Part shown: one piece after another, positions 11,968 to 23,643 of the stretch
How the letters are laid out: every line of letters starts with the position of its first letter
Numbering within the stretch: position 1 is the first letter of the stretch
From: Rostratula benghalensis
Lineage: Eukaryota; Chordata; Aves; Charadriiformes; Rostratulidae
Reading direction: 5' to 3'
Assembly (NCBI GenBank): GCA_013399305.1
Contig: VXAI01000647.1
Location: 72,428-136,427, forward strand
DNA: 64,000 bases
Translations under genes and position numbers: made by a program
The notes under the pieces: generated by a model
Told to the model about the DNA's origin: nothing
What the model saw: only the letters and a program-made list of their open reading frames with translations
Database searches by the model: none

Positions 11968-12442
11968 AATGTCTGGTTAAACTGTAAGGGAGCTGAGTAG
12001 CTTGGAGGATTACTGAGGGAATACGTAAATAAATGGGAGAATTTTCCTTTTTTGCAACAGCCAAAAAGTTTTCATCGACACGAATGTGCTTTGAAACCAA
12101 ATCTGACCTCCTTCGGAATATGTTCAGAACGGGAACTTCAGCTTTTCTCTGATATGAACTTTTAATGGAACCTCCTTAAAGATTTCATCTGACCCAGCAA
12201 CCAAGTAAGAGTAGAGAGAAAGTTGTGACATCTTACCATCAAAGTAAGTATGTTCTTAAAGCAACAATATTTATTTTTCCTGCTTCCTGCTGCTAACTCC
12301 ATCTCCCAGCTCTTAGTGACAACACTGGAGACCAGCAGGGCAAGCCGAAGACACCCAGGCTACGCCTGAAGGGCAAAAAGAAAAAAAAAAAAAGAAATGA
12401 GAGCGTGATTATTTTCCTACTGCTCTAAAAGATTCTTTCCAG

Positions 12443-12774
12443 TGCATTTTACTGCAGAGCATGTGAAATTGCTGAATTTTCTACTTTTGGAGAAAATAAG
12501 AGATGGAAAAATATTGACTTCTGCCAAGTGAGGAATGTTTGAAGACGACAGAGCTGGATTTGAACTGATGACACTGGATCTGGAAACTTCAATTTGTAGT
12601 TACAGGACCTGTTTGCTGTAAATTGTGAAAAAAAATCTGCTCTTTTCTCATACGTGGATTAAAAAAAAATCTGTGACGACTGAAGCGTGGATGTCTTATA
12701 ATTTCAATAAAATTCAGGACCTAAAAATCCATTGTTTGTTTTCTCCAAGGGTGCCTGGATTTTCAGTGAGACAG
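12443..12774 (+). other. Possible non-coding 5' exon
   Basis: A pyrimidine-containing stretch ending TTCTTTCCAG (AG at 12441-12442) could be an acceptor, with a second option TTTTACTGCAG a few bases on. The block ends at a good donor, GAGACAG|GTACC, after 12774. It has no long reading frame, so if real it is a 5'-UTR or lncRNA exon. A 13-base A run just upstream (12381-12393) is atypical for a polypyrimidine tract. This is weak evidence from splice signals alone. Confidence 0.2.
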
Positions 12775-14099
12775 GTACCTTATTTCTGATTTCCTAGGAA
12801 CAAATACTAGCACACAGCCTATTAGGCCTGGATGTGGTCGGATTATACTACTTCTGCTGTGACAATCAGCATTATTATTTCAGAGAGTAACTGTAAAGCA
12901 TAAATTTTTATGGATCGTCTTCACTTAGAGTAAGTATTACACTATCCTTAAAGACTAGATTGTTCAGCCTGTAAGATGTGTAATTTCTGGCATGCTGCAG
13001 GAGGACATTTCCCTAATTCTTATATGCTGAAGGAAAGGGAGAAACAACATTAATGAAAAGCATTTTAATAGGAAGGTGTTTGTATTTTAACTGTATATCA
13101 GGGTATTTTGCTTCCTAGCCTACTAGAAGGAACTGCCTTTTTTATTATCTTAAAGAACTTGGGTTACTTAATATTACACAAAATTGATTTCATAGCAAGA
13201 TATGTCAGATTTTTACTACATCAGTGAACCTTTTGAAAGATACTGTAGTTAAATAGAGGGTAAGATGCTGTTGTGATTACTATTTGATGCACTGAAACCT
13301 TCTAATATGGTTTGTTAGTGATTTTTGAAGAGAGTGTCTCCATCAGATGATATTATTAAACTAGCAGCCCTTCTTGCTAAATCATTAAAAAATCTATTCA
13401 GCGGCTCTGTGTTAAAATAGATAACCCGCCATAGATTATAAATTGCTACTTGGGAGGGGAGGAAATGTTTGCAGGAGTTCAGTTTTGCTTTCTGATGGGT
13501 TTTGGTCATTCCTGCACAGGGAATAACCTGTGCTGGGATCGGGGAAGAGGGAGATGTGCTGGGTGGAAGTTTGCCATCACAACACTGGAGGAAGTTTGTC
13601 CGTCTGGGGACATATTCTGAACTGAATTTCCTCTGGTTCTCAGAAAGATTGTGTATTCTCAAAGCATATGCTGATGGGTTTAATCACGACATTTCAAACC
13701 ACATTTTTAACGAGTCTCCCTATTAAAAATCACAAAACAATAGAAAATATTTATCGTGGTGCCTCTAAGTACAAACAAGTTGCGAATATTAGAATAACCA
13801 CATTTCTCTCCTGAGTACTTAGAGAATTTCATAAAAGCTTTCTCAGGTTTTAAACATGATCAACATGTGGGTCCTTGCATTGCATTTGCAAATAGAAATA
13901 TTTCTACTAATATTTGAACATATATTGATACTGAAGTTATTTTGAAAACAGTTACTAAAATTTTGAAAATATTATCTATCTTTTAAATTTCTAGGCAGTA
14001 CATTTTATTTTCCTAAATGAGATATGCATCACTGAGATTTCTTTTGGCCTAAATAACTTACAAAAAAAATTTTTTTCTTTCTGCTAAACCCTCCGCTTT
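12775..14099. other. Unique AT-rich DNA, no gene seen
   Basis: No mobile element is recognised. The minus frame 13315-13662 (115 codons) matches nothing I know. Confidence 0.45.
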
Positions 14100-14560
14100 T
14101 AAAAGTTCATCTAAGTTTTTTTTTTTTTTGGAAAATACCCCCACTTGGCAAGTTAAAATCAAAATTTGAATTGCGTGGTTTAAATGGTTGGTTCCAGAAC
14201 GTTGATTGGATTGTGTGAAAATGTAATTTGTGAGTGTAATTGGACAGGGTTTATCATATTTTTGTATTTTATTTACAAATTGCATAATAATTTGGAGTTT
14301 TCTGGATACTTTAATCAGATTACTCATTTATGAGCTATAATTATTGGCATAGTTTAATAACTTCATAAATGAGCAATTTGGGTTTAATTCGTAATGAATC
14401 ATTAATACATATTTTGATTTGGATTGTACAGTTCCTGAAAGTGGCATATTTCAGTGAGGAGGTGAAGATCAGGGTTTAGGATTTAACTTGATTTTTCTTA
14501 TTAAACTACAGATGCACAATATTTTATGACAGAGGAGCATTGTGTTTGATCCTGTAATGG
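14100..14560. promoter_or_regulatory. Candidate conserved non-coding element
   Basis: AT-rich complex sequence, largely free of simple repeats after about 14,130, with many homeodomain-like cores (TAATTA-type and ATTAAT) and an 11-bp inverted repeat: CTCATTTATGA at 14323-14333 and TCATAAATGAG at 14363-14373. The texture resembles deeply conserved enhancers, but this is judged by eye only. Confidence 0.25.
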
Positions 14561-17500
14561 GCCTATGTCTGATCTCACTTGTATGGATTAATAATATATA
14601 TGCCAAGGTTTACTCTTCTGTTTTTATTAGTATCAAAGTAAATTGAGATAGAAAATGGCACTTAGTTTGTGCCTTTTATATTTACATGTGGACACCATTT
14701 TAAACACAGATTCATACAAAGGTTGGTTGAGCGCTTACTATGAATCAATATGTTTATTGGACAAGGCAGAGATACTCAGTTCTCAGTGACTATGGATTTT
14801 TTCTAAATAATGGCTGTAGGGTAATAATATAAATGTTAAAATACAGTGTATGCAGATTTGGCATGCTGATATCCATGGAAAATGCTGGAGGTTGGCTTGA
14901 TGTCCTACATATGGTAGAACTCCATATTCTGCCATTGCTGAAGTAACCTCAGCTTCTATATACAGTATTTTTTTTTAAAAGCTACTTATATTTTAGGGCT
15001 CTTGCCATTTACCATTACTCCAGAATAATTGCTTATTTATACCACAACAAGGTATATAAAAGCCGTAAGTGCATCCCTAATATTTTCTCAGTAAATCCAA
15101 TCTAGTCCAAGGTGGAAAACTGAGAAACTGCAGGAAGAAGGCTGTGGTATTCCCCTCTTTCTTAGCATCTAGACCTTATCATAATTTAACACCGATGTTC
15201 ATGAAATGAACTTCTTCATGAAAACAGACAGACTTTTATTTTAGTTACAACCATTTGTTATGGCACTACATGTGCACCTGCTGGTTAGATTCTCAACACT
15301 GCAGATTGGAGTAATGGGATTGACTTTGGTAGAATTCCACTCCGTTCTTCCAACTGGAGGTACAGGCCACAGTCTTTATCTGTGCAATAGAAATTTCAAG
15401 CAGAATCTATATAGAATTTTGTCCAGTGTAACTGTTAAAAACAGCATGTAAATAACTATTGTAATCACCGTGGAGGAATAAACACCTTTAGAAGGTGGTT
15501 TATATGGCGGTCACATCGGTCCTGTGAAATCCTCTCTTTATTGACCATAAAGGTAACCCTGGGCAGTCAACTGAGACGATGTCTGACATTCAGTTGTCTA
15601 AATTTGTGGAAGATCAATCACAGTCTTAAAAAGAAAATTTTCAAAAAAGAAAGCTTTAAAATAAAAATAGGCATTGATTACTTGTGCAAATCCATGCTCC
15701 ATGACAATGTAATATTGGCCATATTCAATTTCAAGGTTAAAAAAAAAAGGAAAATAGGACAAGAAATGAGGCGATGAAAATGTTAATTTGTAATATTTTG
15801 AAGCTGGTTTATAACCATATTATCTTCTCTGTTCACATTTATTTTATGAATGTGAAATTGTTTGGGGTCTGACTGATTCTGATCATGTTGTGAAAATTAT
15901 TGTGAAAATGATAGAAGCCTGCCCTCTTGATAATTATGGACATCCACATTTTTTCAGTTGTTTTCCTATAGTTAAGTCATACACTGTATACATTTGTTTC
16001 TCTGAGTTGCTTAAGCAGTTTTTCCATATTTGGCTGATGCTATGGAATTTTAAAATGTTTGTGTCTTCTCTGAAGCAGACAGGGACCACCCAGTTCATGT
16101 AGCTGAAAGCTCTCATGGTCTTCACCTTCTCTTGGGTATCCCATATCCTCTTACGTTCACAAAGATGCCACTTATTGTGGCTAGAAAAATGAACAAAAAT
16201 GCATTGGCCATTGTACTTATTCTCATCTGAGTCATGGAGATGATGGCATCGAGATGTAGACCAGATTTGAATGTTACTTTAATTACAAAGGGATGGAATA
16301 TAGGTCCTGCAAGAAATTCCCATTATTATCCTATCTTTAAGTTCATAAATCACTTTTTTTTTTGTGAGTTTGCCAAGATAAAGCAGAACAAAGCTGTAAT
16401 TTCCTGTAGCTACTTTTGTTTTGTTGTCTTAATATAATGAAGGTCAAATTTTTTGTGTTATGTTTTGGTTTTAAACATTTTGAAGACAAAACCACTTGAA
16501 TCTTGTCTAGTGTTTTAAACTGGAGGGTGAGTTTAGCATTTTCTACCTCCTAATGAGAGTATAATTCCCTTCTGTATTTTTTCAGTGAAGACAAAACATG
16601 TCCTTGGAGATGCTTGGTGACACTTCTTACATTCCATATTCTTGAGTATCTTGGAATGGGTTGATTTGATTTTTTTTCCTCTATTTTTTTTCATACACCC
16701 AAGTCTAAATGGGAAGATACTCTATGCTCACTATTTGTTCGAAGAGAATCTATGACTTTCATTTTTAGTAACCATAAAATCGCAGCTCACCAGAGGTTCA
16801 TACTGATGCTGTCTTCGTTCTTCTCCTGGTAGGGGTGGATAGGAAAACAGCTTTTCAGAGGAATAAGATATATTTTCTGGGAACATCAGGGGAGTTTAGG
16901 CAGTATAAATGCCATTTTAGTCATCCAAGGCTGTCTGAGGTATCTTCTTGGAGCTGATGGATGTGACACAGGGTATAAAGGACAATTCAGGTCTCTTGGA
17001 AGAGAGAGGCTGAAGCCAGGTGGAGGCATCTGAAAAGGTATCAGGCATTTCGAATTGGAAAATTTTTCCCATTTTACTGATGAGGACTGGAGACGTTGTG
17101 TAGTAATTCTTTTTCTAGCAAGTATTTGATTCCTAAACTCAGATTGTGTAATGCAAAGGACCATAGCCCTACAAATGATGTAATCTGTCTCCTGAGTCAT
17201 GACAAGAGACCTGGGGAGTACAGGGCCAGCATCCCTTGTGACATGTCCTCTTAGTCTTACATTTTGGCATCTTGACACCAGTCTTAACACTTTTGTTCAG
17301 AACAGTGCACTAATTTGCATAGCTCCAGGTCTTTTTTCTTTCTCTCTTGAACCTGTCCTGTTTTCTCTAATCCCTGAAATTTTCAGTTCCGAGATGACTG
17401 ATTCAGTTCATTTTAGATGCTTTAACTAATTCAGCTATGTCTCCATTCTTTCCTGGTTTTTAGGGATTCAACACTGAAAAAAGAAGTGAAAAAATACTTT

Positions 17501-19485
17501 CTTTCTCGAAAATGGACACAGGGTTACCAGGGCATCCTGGTGCTACCTATTCCACGTGAAAAGTTAAGGTTTAAGCTTGATTTTGTACTTCAGAAATCTT
17601 GAAAGGTAGATAAAGGGTGTTTGAGTTCACTGGGCCTGCTTTAGGACCACGGTACTCTGAGGCTGTTCTTTGCCACGCTTGACAAATGTTTGTGATTCCT
17701 GGGGCCTTAGTGATGTAATCTATGAGAGCACAAAAAGAAATGTAATTTCTTTTTGAAATGTACGTGTTGGTGTGCGTGTGAACTGAAACCATTGTGGCAA
17801 AGGAGCTGCAGAAATATTATAGAATAGCACAGTGTTGCAGAAGATGGGTGGACTCTCATTTCCCCAGAGTGTTGTGATTTAGCCAGGACTTTTTGGAGAA
17901 AAAGGTTCTACCTGGGTAAAGGATGTGCTTCTTGGATGTGCTTTATGGGTGCAGGTGGAAATGTACTTTGGATGATTTCTGGCATGAATTACATACCAAG
18001 AGGCCTTTGTCTTTCCATCTTGGTAAGCTGGGTTCTGTCTGAAGGGCAGCAAGATCTGTCTGTATTACATGACCACTTGTGATCAATGTGACTACTAATT
18101 TGCTTTGGGAAATTATCTGACTGGGACAGATGACTGTCTTGGTGTCATCTTTTTTCCCAAATTCTTATACCTGCAGGCCTCTGCTGCCTATGTAAAAAGT
18201 CTTTGAATGTTAGATTTTTAAAAGCAGAAAGTTTACAGCATTTGTAAGACACTGTTTGCCCTATATGCCCTGACAACTTGTTGATGAAGCATATTGATAA
18301 GAGAAAAATTAGAAAATAGTCACGAAACTGGGATTTCGTATTCACCTTATTCTTTATTTACTGCATGATACACCTGTGGAGACTTTCAAGTTCACTCTTT
18401 TCATGGATATATGTTGCTGTAAGGAAATTGGTTCTGACAGAGAGATGTTTCAGACACTTCAGGAAGGTGCTTATGAGGAGACTGACAACTTAGGAGGTAA
18501 TCAGAGCCCAAGAAGAGTCTCTCTAATACAGAGAGAATACATTTACTGAATTTGAAAAGAAACTGCAAAATCTGAAGAAAGGTTTGTTTTGACTTTACTA
18601 AACTATAATGAGAAGACATATAGCTGCCATACAGATCCTTAAGGAATTCAAGTGTCTTGATTTAGTACGCAGAAGCTATCAAAGAATACATTATCCTTAC
18701 GTAAGGCAGAGCAGGCCTGTCACAATCAGTTAAAAAAGTCAATTGTTTCCTTGACTTTTTGAACTGTGTCAGGATATAATTCTTCATGAAGAGCAGTGTG
18801 GGTGGCATGGAGAGCAGATGTGACTTCTCTTTAGTCAGTAGGTTATCCCTGCTCTGTACTGTGGATTGTCTCCATGTTAGGATACAGGAGTATGTATTTC
18901 TGCTGAGAGAATTCATTAAGAGTTAGCGTATGTGATGCTTTCTGGAGAGGTGCAAAAGATGGGGATTCCATACTAGCAAGCTGTTATTAGGGTTATTAAT
19001 ATATTTGAATATGACTTTGATCTGATCTTCCATATAAATTAGTTTTAGAAGAATGAGAGAAGGGGCATACAGAAATCATTAGCTTTGATCTGCTAGATTA
19101 TATCAAAACAGGTTGTTTCTTTGTCCATCTTCTTGGATGAGGCACTTAGCACTTGCTTTTTTTCCTGATACATAACAAGGGTTGAGTCCCAGTTCCCCAT
19201 CTGCAAAGTGCTAACTTTGGGTTTCAACACTGGTAGGGTGTCCATTTGTATTGATTCCACAGAGCAAGGCATCATCCCTTTTACATCTCAGCACAGCACC
19301 AAGTGTACAATGTAGGGGTGCTTATTCGAGATAAAAGGCTTCTTGGTGGAGTTTGTTTTGGATGTCCCACAGATGTGTTTTTTCAGTTCCACAGGCAGGA
19401 ATTGGAGTAAGGTCTACTTTGCTTGTTCATCTAATACATAGTCAAGAAAAAAACATATCTTCGACGTGTTTACTTCTACATAGAT
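14561..19485. other. Unique AT-rich DNA, no gene seen
   Basis: A long stretch without CR1, LTR or recognisable exon. Short minus-strand frames such as 16886-17290 (134 codons) have no known homologue and no splice or promoter context. Confidence 0.45.
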
Positions 19486-19633
19486 CACATAATCACAGAA
19501 TGCTATGGGTTTTGGAAGGGGCCTCTGGAGATCATCCAGTCCACCCCCCTGCCAAAGCAGGTCCTCCTAGAGCAGGTTGCACAGGAACTTGTCCAGGTGG
19601 GTATGGAATGTCTCCAGAGATGGAGACTCCACA
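19486..19633 (-). mobile_element. CR1 LINE tail fragment
   Basis: Reversed tail CACATAATCACAGAATGC, then GGCCTCTGGAGATCATCCAG and CCCCCTGCCAAAGCAGG, ending abruptly after GGAGACTCCACA. It is of the 'ACATTCCAACCCC' type. A T run follows shortly after (about 19669-19679). Confidence 0.92.
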
Positions 19634-20230
19634 GTGGTGGAGATGGTATAGAGATAGGATGTTTCAATTTTTTTTTTTTCCCTCACATACTGTGATTTTG
19701 GTAATACGGGTCTCAGCCCAGATTAAAACATCTGCAGAGACTCTGAGGAGAGGACTGGCAGCGAAAAACTGCACGTTCATGAGAAGTATATTCAGAAAAA
19801 TCTTGCCAATTTGTTTATACTATCTTGATAGAAATTCATGGAATTGAACATTACAGGATTGAAAGTTTTGCGCAGAAGTAGGCAATATCCACTGATGGAT
19901 ATTGAGGGCCACATAGAAGGTTTCTTTGAGGCAGTTTTCCCATTTGTAAAGAAGACCATGGTGTTTGCCCTTGGCGTTTCTACCGTGTCCAGTTTTTGCT
20001 TGGAGCATGTTGCGTTGTTCTGTGCTTGGTGGTGAATTGTTTCTTCATTGTCTGCCTAGGAAAGCATCACCTTCTGCCTAATCTCCATGGGTGAGAAGGC
20101 AGGGAGTGTTTCAAAGTAGAAAGAGAGGACCTCTTCTTTATTACTAATTATTATTATAAGGTTTGCTACTTTCACTGACATTAGTTGTCTTTCTCTCTGC
20201 CTTGGAATTCTAGATAATTTTGAAATGTTA

Positions 20231-20497
20231 GGACAAAAGGAGATGGCCTCAAGATGTGCCAGGGGAGTTTAGATTAGATATTAGGAAAATTTTTTACGCT
20301 GAAATGGTTATCAAGCACTGGAACAGGCTGCCCAGGGAAGTGGTGGAATCATTGTCCCTGGGGGTATTTAAACGATGGACAGACATGGTGCTGAGGGACA
20401 TGGGTTAGAGATGGGTTTTGTTGATGTTAGGCTGGTGGTTGAACTCAATGATCTGAAAGGCCCCTTCCAGTTCTATCACAATTTTGTAATTTGATGA
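20231..20497 (+). mobile_element. CR1 LINE 3' fragment
   Basis: Sense CR1 starting GGACAAAAGGAGATGGCCTC, through GCTGCCCAGGGAAGTGGTGG and GGCTGGTGGTTGAACTCAAT, to CCCCTTCCAGTTCTATCACA at the end. It is of the 'CCAACCATCA' type. Base changes throughout indicate an older copy. Confidence 0.92.
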
Positions 20498-22480
20498 TAA
20501 TGTAAAGTATCTGCAATTTGGGAGGTGGAGTAGAGGGAGCAAGAGGTGGATGCTGTTGATTATTTCCTTGCATATTCTCTTTACATGAAGATAATGATTC
20601 CATCTTGCACAAATTTCCCCAGTACCCTGTGCTGTTTTGTGGTTCTGAGATTGAACTAGCCACTTCAACCTTGGTGGTGAAAGTCACAGTGAGAGAAACT
20701 TCTTGGCTACAGCCAGCTGAGATTCCAGAAGGAGATGTGTTTTTTGAGGGCACATATTTCTTCAGCTGGATGTTTGTGGTGCTTCAGAATAAGAAAGCAG
20801 AGATGAAATCATTAGTGAGGTATAGGTGAGTCCTGCAGCAGCAGCAGTGCGTTACTGCAAGTACTTTCCTCTTTTGAAAGAAAACCAGTTACAAGGGCAG
20901 TGCTTTTATTGCTCTGCCCATAGCTTTATCTGGTGAGCAAGAAGCTTGTGAGAGTAATCCCCTCGGTTGGACCTCATGCCAACCTATCCATTTCTGGCAC
21001 TATCCAAGGGATTAACACATGGGCATTTGGTAGCAAGTGGGGAACCCACCTTTATAACCTATAGATGAGAGGTTTATGGTCCCCAGAGGACGGGAAATTA
21101 CATATGGGTGCCTTTTTATTAGTTGTGCCCAGTTGTGATGCATTTTAAGTGCTTCAGATGTTTTACTCTGATGCTGTTATAGCTCTTACTTTGTGCTTGT
21201 GGACACCCAGTGTAGTAACTTTTTATAAATGAGTGTAAAAATGACCCTGTTGTATTTCTTCTTTCTTTTTTATTTTTTTTTTCACTATAATTAAACTCAT
21301 AAACTCGTCACATTGGGGAAATTTTGCATTTAAGAGACATTGTGCAATTGCAATAAGATACACTGGCCCCATGTAATGTTTTCTTTCATATGGATTCACA
21401 CTCTACAATAAAACCCCTTTTTTTCTGCTATGGCGCTTTTTCTGTGTAAATTCATCTGAAAGGGAAATGTTAAAAGCTGATATATTTGTGGTGAGTGATC
21501 TAGTTTTAGCAGAGAGAGCCCCGTGATTCCCTGCAATACTGTCTCGCTGTCTCTTCTTTAAAATTGCTGTCTTGCAGAAGGCTATTGTGGTACTTACTTT
21601 TATAGTTGGGAAACATCTTTCTTGTTATTTAATTTAGATGCTGACATAACGAGTGCTCTGCTGTAATGAATATTTGATGTGTTTATGCTAATGAAAATGC
21701 CCAACTATGCTGAAAGTTCTCTTTCAACCTTTATAAGTTTTTAGCCAATTTTGAGAGTGATGCAGTTTGCCCAGCACATTTTGATGAAAAGGGGGAGGAT
21801 TTTTATGGACACTCAGTTAACGAGTTCTAGAATTCTCTCTTCAGGGAGATTTGAACTTGAACTAATCTCCTTAGACTCTCATGAGAGAATTGGGCCAGGA
21901 TCAATATCTGCAGTGTAGGTATGTAGGACTCATTACTCTGGTTTTCCTTCCTCGTCAGCAGAGAGAAGCCCTTCTAAGCAAATTTGCTCATTCTGTAATA
22001 CAACGCTATTGGAGCCTCAGGTGGAATAGTTTCTAGTAAAACATGGTTTCTCCTAATTACTTTGCTCATACAAGAGCTGAATTATGACTGATGTGCTCAT
22101 AAGCAGTGAGTTTATAAATCTGTCTTTAGCTCTCCTGATCTGGAGTGGGTAAACAATCTTTAGAAATTGCCAGCAGTGCATAGAATACTTTGTAGACACA
22201 TAATTACACCAAACCCTTGGTGCGTGTGTGTGTGTCCTCTGGGTGATGCCATCAGGTTGCTCTGTCCCACCAGAGACTGTTTTGAAGATGGTCTGTTTGA
22301 GTCAATGGAGGGTACAATATGAAGTGATGCACATTTTAAGATTTTGGCACTGCATTTCAAGAAAAATACGGTCTGGCTGCAAATATTCCAGAGGACAGCA
22401 ATGATAACAATTGCAGGTCTAGAAAATATAATCAGTGAAAAAGCAAATATGTGTTGTTTCACCTAAAGAAGAGAATATTG
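20498..22480. other. Unique DNA with possible conserved block
   Basis: No gene is recognised. About 21,340-21,760 is complex AT-rich sequence (homeodomain- and POU-like words such as ATGCTAAT near 21,690) and may be a conserved non-coding element. A GT microsatellite lies at 22221-22236. Confidence 0.3.
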
Positions 22481-22588
22481 AGTCATAGAATGATGGAATT
22501 GATTAGGTTGGAAGGGACCTTTGAGGTCATCTAGTCCAACCATCAACCTCTAACTGATAACAAACAACACCACATCACTGAACCATGG
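22481..22588 (-). mobile_element. CR1 LINE tail fragment
   Basis: Starts AGTCATAGAATGATGG, then GGTTGGAAGGGACCTTTGAG and CCAACCATCAACC, ending near CTGAACCATGG. About 110 bp of the 3' end. Confidence 0.9.
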
Positions 22589-22694
22589 TAACACTTCCCA
22601 GTTCTGTAAAAGACTGCTGTAAACCAGGAGGTTGTAATCTGTTTTCCATGTCTCTGGAGCCTCAAACAAGGCAGTAACACTTTAAACTGTTGAA

Positions 22695-22765
22695 GGAGAT
22701 TCATGTTAGACATTAGGGAGAAGGTTCTAAAGATACAGGTAGAGCAGTATTGGGATAAGTGATCT
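22695..22765 (+). mobile_element. Possible CR1 remnant
   Basis: The words TTAGACATTAGGGAGAAGGTT and GTGATCTCTGGGACTAGAG resemble sense CR1 near the ORF2 end and tail, with the intervening part missing. It lies between two reversed CR1 pieces, so it could be an older copy broken by later events. Confidence 0.4.
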
Positions 22766-22809
22766 CTGGGACTAGAGAACATCCAACTGTACCAGTCTTT
22801 AAGATCATT

Positions 22810-22949
22810 GAATCATAGAATGGTTCTGGTTGGAAGAGACCTTAAAAATCACTGAGTTCCAACCCCCCACACCTCCCACCACACCAGGTTGGTCAAAGCC
22901 CCAGCCAGCCTGGCCTTGAACATCTTCAGGGATGGGGGCTCCATCTCAA
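22810..22949 (-). mobile_element. CR1 LINE tail fragment
   Basis: GAATCATAGAATGGTTCTGG tail followed by CACTGAGTTCCAACCCCC and AGCCAGCCTGGCCTTGAACA. It ends at GGGGGCTCCATCTC. It is only about 220 bp from the previous tail, so the two are separate insertions. Confidence 0.93.
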
Positions 22950-23584
22950 ACTCAGGTTTGGCAAACAGCTATCAGAGATGACAACAGGAAATCCTACCTC
23001 AAGACAGACTCATGGACTACATTTTCTCTCCAGGACCTCTGGGTGGGTTTTTTTATGATTATTGATACAATATATGAAAAAAGAGAGATAAAATGCAAAC
23101 AGAAGAATAATACTTTAAGAAAGCGTTATAACATTGCTAAAAGTACATTTCACCACTTGGACTTGCTCCCAATTTGTTCTACTTCCAAAAGCGATCCCTT
23201 TTGTTTAGCAAAGCTAATAAAATTTGAATAGCTAAGAGAAAATCTGGATGGTAGTAACTGGTAAGAGGTGTGGAATTCTGTAGCATGAGGGAGGTGAGGC
23301 TGGAGCAGCTCCATGCCCTGAGGTCCTTCCAGTAGCGAGGATGATCCATGGAAGGGCTTATTAGATGTTTTAATTGTTTTCTTTATGTTCTTAATTTTCT
23401 TCTAATAGTATTTTGAGGCAATTCTGGAAGAGAAAGGAGAGATGTGTTGTCTTTCAACCCAGCTGTAGCAAAGAGCAGCACCTCTGCTGGTATAAAACAG
23501 ATTTTAGGGTCTTGTATTGCCAGGAAGCTCATGATGCTCTGGCCAGTCTCTTTCAGCCTATTTTCCTACTCTGATTTTTGCATT
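22950..23584. other. Spacer, no gene seen
   Basis: AT-rich unique DNA; the 99-codon plus frame at 22932-23231 starts inside CR1 and is not credible. Confidence 0.45.
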
Positions 23585-23643
23585 AAAAAAAAAAAAAAAG
23601 GAAAGTTACTATTGCCACAGACAAAGTTACTATTGCCACAGAC
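23585..23643. repeat. A-tract plus 21-bp tandem duplication
   Basis: An A run (23585-23599) is followed by two perfect 21-bp units (23602-23622 and 23623-23643), each starting AAAGTTACTATTG. No known element is recognised. Confidence 0.95.

Larger units (their letters stand above)
11560..12243 (+). promoter_or_regulatory. Candidate promoter and non-coding first exon
   Basis: About 11,575-11,760 is locally rich in CpG against an AT-rich background and carries a GAGC/GAGA repeat, a composition common around vertebrate transcription starts. Downstream, two good plus-strand splice donors occur: GTAAGA at 12205-12210 and AAA|GTAAGTATG after 12243. A transcript starting near the CpG block and splicing at 12243 would give a non-coding 5' exon of roughly 600-680 nt; no long ORF with recognisable protein exists in it. 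The 134-codon frame at 11444-11848 runs through simple repeats and is not credible. I cannot name the gene. The region lies in the CR1-free stretch. Confidence 0.3.

Noticed and set aside
16886..17290. 134-codon minus frame in unique DNA
   Set aside because: No recognisable domain, no supporting splice sites and no neighbouring exon candidates.
19353..19847. 164-codon plus-strand open frame
   Set aside because: It crosses a CR1 tail and a poly-T tract; no recognisable protein.
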